DNA of 12,807 nucleotides, from the NCBI GenBank assembly GCA_020850375.1, contig JADZET010000020.1:1-12807 (forward strand). The letters run 5' to 3'. The position numbers and the translations under genes are program-made. Below, one piece after another: positions 8,910 through 12,807 of the stretch. Under the pieces are notes generated by a model. That model worked only from the letters and a program-made list of their open reading frames with translations, did no database searches and was not told where the DNA came from. The DNA comes from Phycisphaeraceae bacterium. GTDB taxonomy: Bacteria; Planctomycetota; Phycisphaerae; Phycisphaerales; Phycisphaeraceae. Numbering within the stretch: position 1 is the first letter of the stretch; every line of letters starts with the position of its first letter.

Positions 8910-10424
8910 ATGGCCTCCGTCGTTCACTTGATCGATACCTCTCTGCGCGATGGTCATCAGTCCCTGCTGGCCACGCGGATGAGCACCGAGCAGTGCCTGC
9001 GGGTGCTGCCCCTGCTGCGCGACTCGGGCTACCAGATCCTCGAGCTCTGGGGCGGGGCGACGCTCGACTCAGCCCTGCGCTTCACCGGCGACCATCCGTT
9101 CGATCGCCTGGAGAAGTTCCGCTCCATCCTCGGCGACCCGCGCCACGGCGGCGTGGTCATCCGCTCGCTCTGCCGGGGGCAGAACCTCTTCGGCTACACG
9201 CCCTATCCGGACAACGTGGTGATCGAGTTCCTCAAGGAGGCGGTCCGCACCGGCGGGACGCGGATGCGCGTGTTCGACGCACTCAACGACTATCGCAACC
9301 TCATGACGGCGATCATGGCCACCAAGACCTTCAACGGCCACGCCGAGGCGGCGATCTCCTACACCACCAGCCCCGTCCATGACGTGCCGCACTTCCTGAA
9401 CTTCGCCCGCCGGGCCCTGGACGCCGGGGCCGACTCGCTGGCCATCAAGGACATGGCCGGGCTGCTCCACCCCGCCGACGCGTTCGAGCTCATCAGCGCG
9501 CTCAAGAAGCAATTCCCCGGTGTCGAGATCACGCTGCACTCGCACGACACCAACGGCCTGGCGGTGACCAGCTATGTGGTGGGCATGGTCCTGGGCGTGG
9601 ACCACCTGGACACCGGCCACGGCCCGATGGCCGGCGCCACCGCGCAGCCGCCAGTGGAACTGATGCTCTACTTCGCCAAGGAGCTGGGCATCCCCGTCAA
9701 CGTCAACAACACCAAGCTGTTCCCGAAGATCGACGCCGAGCTGCGTAAGATCCGCCAGGAATTGACCAAGGTGGACACCGATCCGGCCCACTTCGGCAAC
9801 CCCTGGCCCTCCGAGCCCACCCCGGAAGTGCGCAAGCTCGTTTGCCAGGCCGCCAACCTCATCCAGAAGCGCGACCGCGAGAGCCTCGAGCAGGCCATCG
9901 CCATCATCGAGGACCAGATCCTCGTCCCCCAGGGCTACCCGGCCGTCGATCGCAAGCAGCTCGAGGCCCAGATCCCGGGGGGGATGATCTCCAACCTCAA
10001 GAACCAGCTCAAGGACCAGGGCAAGCTCGACCTGTTGCCCCAGATCCTCGACGAGGTGCCGCGTGTGCGCAAGGCCTCGGGTTACGTCCCGCTGGTCACG
10101 CCGACCTCGCAGATCGTCGGCACGCAGGCGGCCTTCAACGTCATGCAGGGCGCGCCCTACGCCTTCGTCAGCGAGCCGTTCCGCGACCTGGTGATGGGCA
10201 AGTACGGCCGGCCCCCCGGCCCGCCGGACCCGGACGTCCTGGCCAAGATCGCCGGCGGGCAGGAACCCCTGCGCAAGCGCCCGGCCGCCTACGTCCCGGA
10301 CGTCGACCTGGACAAGGTCGTGGCGGAGAACCCCGGGATCATCAAGAGCAACCGCGATCTGCTGCTGCTCTTACTCTTCCCCGGCCCGGCCAAGGCATTT
10401 CTGGGCAAGGCCGCCGGCAAGTAA
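8910..10424 (+). CDS. Carboxyltransferase subunit: pyruvate carboxylase B / oxaloacetate decarboxylase alpha / transcarboxylase 5S type
   Basis: This family moves a carboxyl group between biotin and pyruvate/oxaloacetate in a metal-dependent TIM barrel. The 504-residue product has DTSLRDGHQSL (9-19, metal ligand D14), the likely carboxylated lysine in AIKDMAG (K180) and the HSHDT metal ligands (H210, H212). The conserved PYC/OADA C-terminal domain begins at PGGMISNLKNQL (from 356) and includes GYVPLVTPTSQIVG. There is no biotinyl domain and no MKM biotinylation motif. It therefore resembles the free-standing 5S subunit of transcarboxylase (about 505 residues) in length, and the true substrate pair cannot be told from sequence. 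About 50 residues (roughly 295-350) separate the barrel from the C-terminal domain. GAAAGG lies eight bases before ATG 8910. No biotin carboxylase or carrier gene is next to it. The gene diverges from leuS across 219 bp. Confidence 0.88.
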   Translation: MASVVHLIDTSLRDGHQSLLATRMSTEQCLRVLPLLRDSGYQILELWGGATLDSALRFTGDHPFDRLEKFRSILGDPRHGGVVIRSLCRGQNLFGYTPYPDNVVIEFLKEAVRTGGTRMRVFDALNDYRNLMTAIMATKTFNGHAEAAISYTTSPVHDVPHFLNFARRALDAGADSLAIKDMAGLLHPADAFELISALKKQFPGVEITLHSHDTNGLAVTSYVVGMVLGVDHLDTGHGPMAGATAQPPVELMLYFAKELGIPVNVNNTKLFPKIDAELRKIRQELTKVDTDPAHFGNPWPSEPTPEVRKLVCQAANLIQKRDRESLEQAIAIIEDQILVPQGYPAVDRKQLEAQIPGGMISNLKNQLKDQGKLDLLPQILDEVPRVRKASGYVPLVTPTSQIVGTQAAFNVMQGAPYAFVSEPFRDLVMGKYGRPPGPPDPDVLAKIAGGQEPLRKRPAAYVPDVDLDKVVAENPGIIKSNRDLLLLLLFPGPAKAFLGKAAGK

Positions 10425-10451
10425 GCCGATTCACTCATTGGTTGACCGCCT

Positions 10452-10484
10452 CAAGCCCAGGCTGACCAGGCCCGGGCTTGTTTG
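10452..10484 (+). terminator. Probable terminator of the carboxyltransferase gene
   Basis: CAAGCCC (10452-10458) pairs perfectly with GGGCTTG (10474-10480), with further pairing after one mismatch, followed by a short TTTG. It lies 28 bp after the stop codon. The T-run is weak, but position and stem fit a terminator, and the stem resembles two others in the window. Confidence 0.6.
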
Positions 10485-10521
10485 TCAGAGATGCACTCAC
10501 GGCAGATAGCCGATTCCAGGC

Positions 10522-10527
10522 TATAAT
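10522..10527 (+). promoter_or_regulatory. Perfect -10 box six bases before trpG, implying a leaderless mRNA
   Basis: TATAAT is a perfect sigma-70 -10 hexamer. The ATG at 10534 follows after only six bases, which is where transcription would start. No Shine-Dalgarno lies in the usual window; the only purine run is AGG, 13 bases upstream. At 17-bp spacing the -35 position reads ACGGCA, a half match (three of six). The start codon is not in doubt, because it gives the canonical family N-terminus. Confidence 0.65.
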
Positions 10528-10533
10528 TCGCCC

Positions 10534-11160
10534 ATGATCTTGCTGATCGACAACTACGACAGCTTCACCTACAACCTCGTCCAGCGGATCGGAGAGCTCG
10601 ACGCGACGCTGGACCTGCGCGTGGTCCGCAACGACAAGATCACCCCCGAGCAGGCCGCGGCGCTCGGCCCCTCGCACATCATCATCTCGCCCGGCCCCTG
10701 CACGCCGCGCGAGGCCGGCGTCTCCTGCGACATGATCAAGGCCCTGGCCGGGAAGATCCCCATCCTGGGCGTCTGCCTGGGCCACCAGTCGATCGGCCAC
10801 GTCTTCGGCATGACCGTGGACCGCAACTACCGCCTGATGCACGGCAAGGTCTCACCGATCGAGCACGACGGCAAGACGATTTTCCAGGGCCTGTCAAATC
10901 CCTTCGAGGCCACGCGTTACCACAGCCTGGTCATCCTGCCCGACACGTTCGACAGCAATCGCTTTGAGAAGAGCGCCTGGACGGCTGAGGGCGAGATCAT
11001 GGCCCTGCGCGCCAAGCCCGGCGTCTTCGGCCCGGCCCCGCTCGAGGGCGTGCAGTTCCACCCCGAGAGCTTTCTGACGCTCGAGGGTCCGCGCATGCTC
11101 GCCAACTTCCTGGGCCTGCCCGCGCCCAAGCCGTCGCTCATGCCCGCCGCGGCCGTCTGA
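10534..11160 (+). CDS. trpG: Anthranilate / aminodeoxychorismate synthase glutamine amidotransferase (TrpG/PabA)
   Basis: This class I glutamine amidotransferase releases ammonia from glutamine for a chorismate-using partner (TrpE for tryptophan or PabB for folate). The 208-residue product has the family N-terminus [15 protein letters not shown], the oxyanion motif SPGPCTP (52-58), the nucleophile motif GVCLGHQ with C81, and QFHPESFLT with H176 and E178 completing the triad. In many bacteria one protein serves both partners, and sequence alone cannot separate the roles here. No trpE or pabB is adjacent. The start follows a perfect TATAAT by six bases and has no Shine-Dalgarno, so translation is probably leaderless. 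The stop codon lies four bases before the next ATG. Confidence 0.94.
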   Translation: MILLIDNYDSFTYNLVQRIGELDATLDLRVVRNDKITPEQAAALGPSHIIISPGPCTPREAGVSCDMIKALAGKIPILGVCLGHQSIGHVFGMTVDRNYRLMHGKVSPIEHDGKTIFQGLSNPFEATRYHSLVILPDTFDSNRFEKSAWTAEGEIMALRAKPGVFGPAPLEGVQFHPESFLTLEGPRMLANFLGLPAPKPSLMPAAAV

Positions 11161-11164
11161 TCCC

Positions 11165-11569
11165 ATGGCCCCCGGAACCCCGACCCCCCGGCCTCTCGGA
11201 ACCTTGGTCATGGCCGAGACTCCTTCGAACCCGTCGCCCGCCCCCCCACCGCCTGCACCTGAGGCGCTCCCGCAAGCGTCGCTGGCGTCTGAGCCGATCC
11301 CCACCGGCCGGATCGTGAGGTGGAGCCTGATCCTCGCCGGCTCGGGGCTGTTGGCGGTGGCGGGGATCATCCTGCAATTCGGCCTGGTCAAGGCGGTGCA
11401 GGCTGAGCTCTGGTCGGCCATGGTGGTGCTGGCGATAGCCGTGGTGCACGGGGTGGGCCTGGGCCTGGGTGTCGCGGCGATCGTTGGCTGGTACAACCGC
11501 GGATCGCTGCTGGCGGCCGTGGCGGTCGTGCTGGCCAATGTCATCGGCCTGGCTCTGATGATCTGGTAA
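11165..11569 (+). CDS. Small membrane protein with a Pro-rich N-terminus, function unknown
   Basis: I do not recognise this 134-residue protein. It has a Pro/Ala-rich, probably cytoplasmic and disordered N-terminus (about 17-46) and three hydrophobic segments that look like membrane helices: about 51-75, 82-108 and 113-133. The last reaches the C-terminus, which ends LALMIW. It has no cysteine and no obvious catalytic motif. ATG 11165 begins four bases after the trpG stop, and neither it nor the alternative ATG at 11210 (residue 16) has a clear Shine-Dalgarno. Translational coupling to trpG is therefore likely, and the exact start is uncertain. The position in a probable trpG operon does not by itself indicate a role in chorismate metabolism. 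Confidence 0.65.
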   Translation: MAPGTPTPRPLGTLVMAETPSNPSPAPPPPAPEALPQASLASEPIPTGRIVRWSLILAGSGLLAVAGIILQFGLVKAVQAELWSAMVVLAIAVVHGVGLGLGVAAIVGWYNRGSLLAAVAVVLANVIGLALMIW

Positions 11570-11632
11570 CTCCCCTGACGATCCCCCGCGCAAGATCATC
11601 GCGCAACCATTGCGCCGCGTCCAGGCACGTCA

Positions 11633-11665
11633 AGAAAAAGAAAAAGCCCGCAGCGACGCGGGCTT
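11633..11665 (-). terminator. Rho-independent terminator of the flagellin gene
   Basis: On the minus strand an 8-bp perfect stem (11658-11665 with 11644-11651) has a 6-nt loop and is followed by TTTTTCTTTTTCTT. It starts 30 bp after the flagellin stop codon. On the plus strand the stem is followed by G residues, so it acts in one direction only. Confidence 0.92.
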
Positions 11666-11694
11666 GGGGGGGATTGAGATTTTAGAACCGTCGC

Positions 11695-12807
11695 TCACTG
11701 GAGCAGCTGGAGCACCTGCTGGGCCGAGCTGTTGGCCAGGGCCAGGACGGACGTGCCGGCGCTGACGAGGATCTGGGACCGTGAGAGCTTGGCCGTCTCC
11801 TCGGCGAAGTCGGCGTCGCGGATCTGGCTCTGGGCGGAGCTGAGGTTCTCCATGGCGATGCCCTGGCTGCGGATGGCCGTCTGCAGGGTGTTGCGTTCGA
11901 AGGCGCCCAGCCGGCCGCGGGTGGTGGTGATCTGATCGATGGCGGCGTCGAGGATGTCCGAGCCCTCAGTGAAGTTCTCGGTGGCCAGGGCGTTGGCCCC
12001 GCCGGTGCGGAGCGAGCTGAGGTAGCCCACCACGCCGTCACCCAGCCGGCTGGCGGCGACCGAGCCGATGCCCAGGCTCACCTGCTGCTGGCTGTTGACC
12101 GACGAGCCGATCTGGTAGAGCGCCCCGCCGCCGGTGATGGTGAAGCTCTTGGTGACGTTGGTCAGGTTGGCCAGGTCCTCGGTCAGGGTCATGCGGAGGT
12201 TGAGCGTGCTCGACCGCAGGGTCACGTCCAGGCCGTCGCCCAGGGCGAGGATGCCGTTGACCACGGCCATGACGTCCACGCCGGTGTCGTTGTTCTTCTC
12301 GACCTCGGCGGCGCCGGAGGCGTCCTTGGCCTCGTAAGTCTTGAAGTTCGAGTCCTTGGCGTAGTCGACCTTGACGAAGGCATCCGAGCCGTACGCATCG
12401 GACTTGAGCACGATGCCCGAGGCCGCGTTGGCCGAGTTGTAGAGCTCGGCGATGACGCCCGTGGCGTCGGAGGTCTGGTTGATGGCGTTGACCAGGTCGG
12501 AGACCGAGGTCTGGGAGTTGATGGTAATGTCCTCGACGCCGGTGTTGCCCTGGACGGTGATGGTGGTGTTCACACCGGTGAACAGCGTCCCGCCTGCGGA
12601 GATGAACAGGCTGGCCTTCTCGGCGCTGTTGAGCACCTCGAGGTTGACCGGGATGCTCGTCCGCGTGCCGAACTGGGCGTTGTAGATCTTGACGCTGGAG
12701 AAGGCGGAGGTCGAGATGCCGCTGGTGCGGTAGTCCAGCGAGCCGTTGAGCAGCTTGAGCCCCGCGAAGCTCGTGGTGTTGGCGATGCGGGTGATCGACT
12801 CGATGGC
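11695..12807 (-). CDS. Flagellin, 5' end outside the window
   Basis: Flagellin is exported by the flagellar type III system and polymerises into the filament. The visible 370 residues are open to the window edge, so the N-terminus is missing (about 110-120 residues by comparison with typical flagellins). The first visible part, ITRIANTTSFAGLKLLNG, is the end of the conserved N-terminal domain. A variable middle follows, with a flagellin IN-type motif around ITVQGNTGVEDITINSQT and SVSDLVNAINQTSDATGVIA. The C-terminal domain (about 280-370) has RGRLGAFERNTLQTAI, NLSSAQSQIRDADFAEE and an ALANSSAQQVLQLLQ ending, typical of the polymerising coiled coil. No start codon is assigned: a GTG at 12636 is internal, because flagellin-like sequence continues upstream of it. 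A strong terminator follows the gene. The promoter is outside the window. Confidence 0.95.
   Translation of the reverse strand, partial: AIESITRIANTTSFAGLKLLNGSLDYRTSGISTSAFSSVKIYNAQFGTRTSIPVNLEVLNSAEKASLFISAGGTLFTGVNTTITVQGNTGVEDITINSQTSVSDLVNAINQTSDATGVIAELYNSANAASGIVLKSDAYGSDAFVKVDYAKDSNFKTYEAKDASGAAEVEKNNDTGVDVMAVVNGILALGDGLDVTLRSSTLNLRMTLTEDLANLTNVTKSFTITGGGALYQIGSSVNSQQQVSLGIGSVAASRLGDGVVGYLSSLRTGGANALATENFTEGSDILDAAIDQITTTRGRLGAFERNTLQTAIRSQGIAMENLSSAQSQIRDADFAEETAKLSRSQILVSAGTSVLALANSSAQQVLQLLQ

Noticed and set aside
8843..9382. 179-codon plus-strand frame overlapping the start of the carboxyltransferase gene
   Set aside because: It is an out-of-frame overlap; the frame starting at 8910 carries all the conserved motifs.
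11695..12636. Flagellin starting at the GTG at 12636
   Set aside because: The same frame stays open to the window edge and encodes conserved flagellin sequence, so the GTG is internal and the gene is cut by the window.

Overview
The window is high-GC DNA that most resembles a member of the Planctomycetota, probably the Phycisphaerae. This placement is an inference from the gene set: a PEP-CTERM secreted protein, a long LeuRS with actinobacterial-type sequence, a HAL2/SAL1-type bisphosphate nucleotidase, an orphan BlaI-type repressor and a flagellin all occur together. No rRNA, tRNA, CRISPR array, insertion sequence or phage gene was seen. The region reads as ordinary chromosome, and I did not find a new multi-gene system.

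Layout. Positions 1-297 are a structured, gene-free leader ahead of a PEP-CTERM protein gene (298-993, +), which ends at a strong terminator. A solitary nuoC (1175-1696, +) follows and converges on a BlaI/MecI-type repressor (1848-2231, -). The repressor's promoter carries a perfect 14-bp palindrome. A 425-bp gap then leads to a small YjfB-like putative motility gene (2657-2872, +). Next comes a minus-strand block: leuS (8690 down to 5535), dnaB (5377 to 3956) and a 3'(2'),5'-bisphosphate nucleotidase (3910 to 2900). The last two are 45 bp apart and probably co-transcribed. Divergent from leuS is a carboxyltransferase gene of the pyruvate carboxylase B/OadA/transcarboxylase 5S type (8910-10424, +). 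It is followed by a trpG/pabA amidotransferase (10534-11160, +) and a closely coupled small membrane protein (11165-11569, +). The window ends inside a flagellin gene (11695 to beyond 12807, -) with a clear terminator.

How the genes relate. Most are unlinked housekeeping functions: respiration, replication, translation, sulfur-nucleotide turnover, carboxyl transfer and chorismate amination. The YjfB-like gene and the flagellin hint at flagellar motility. The most interesting signals are at gene starts. trpG has a perfect TATAAT six bases before its ATG and no Shine-Dalgarno, so its mRNA is probably leaderless. The yjfB-like gene has the same layout, and leuS may as well. The PEP-CTERM gene instead has a strong Shine-Dalgarno that a hairpin can hide. 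Other points are the BlaI operator palindrome, an extra segment of about 100 residues in LeuRS, and a carboxyltransferase with no biotin domain and no visible partner.
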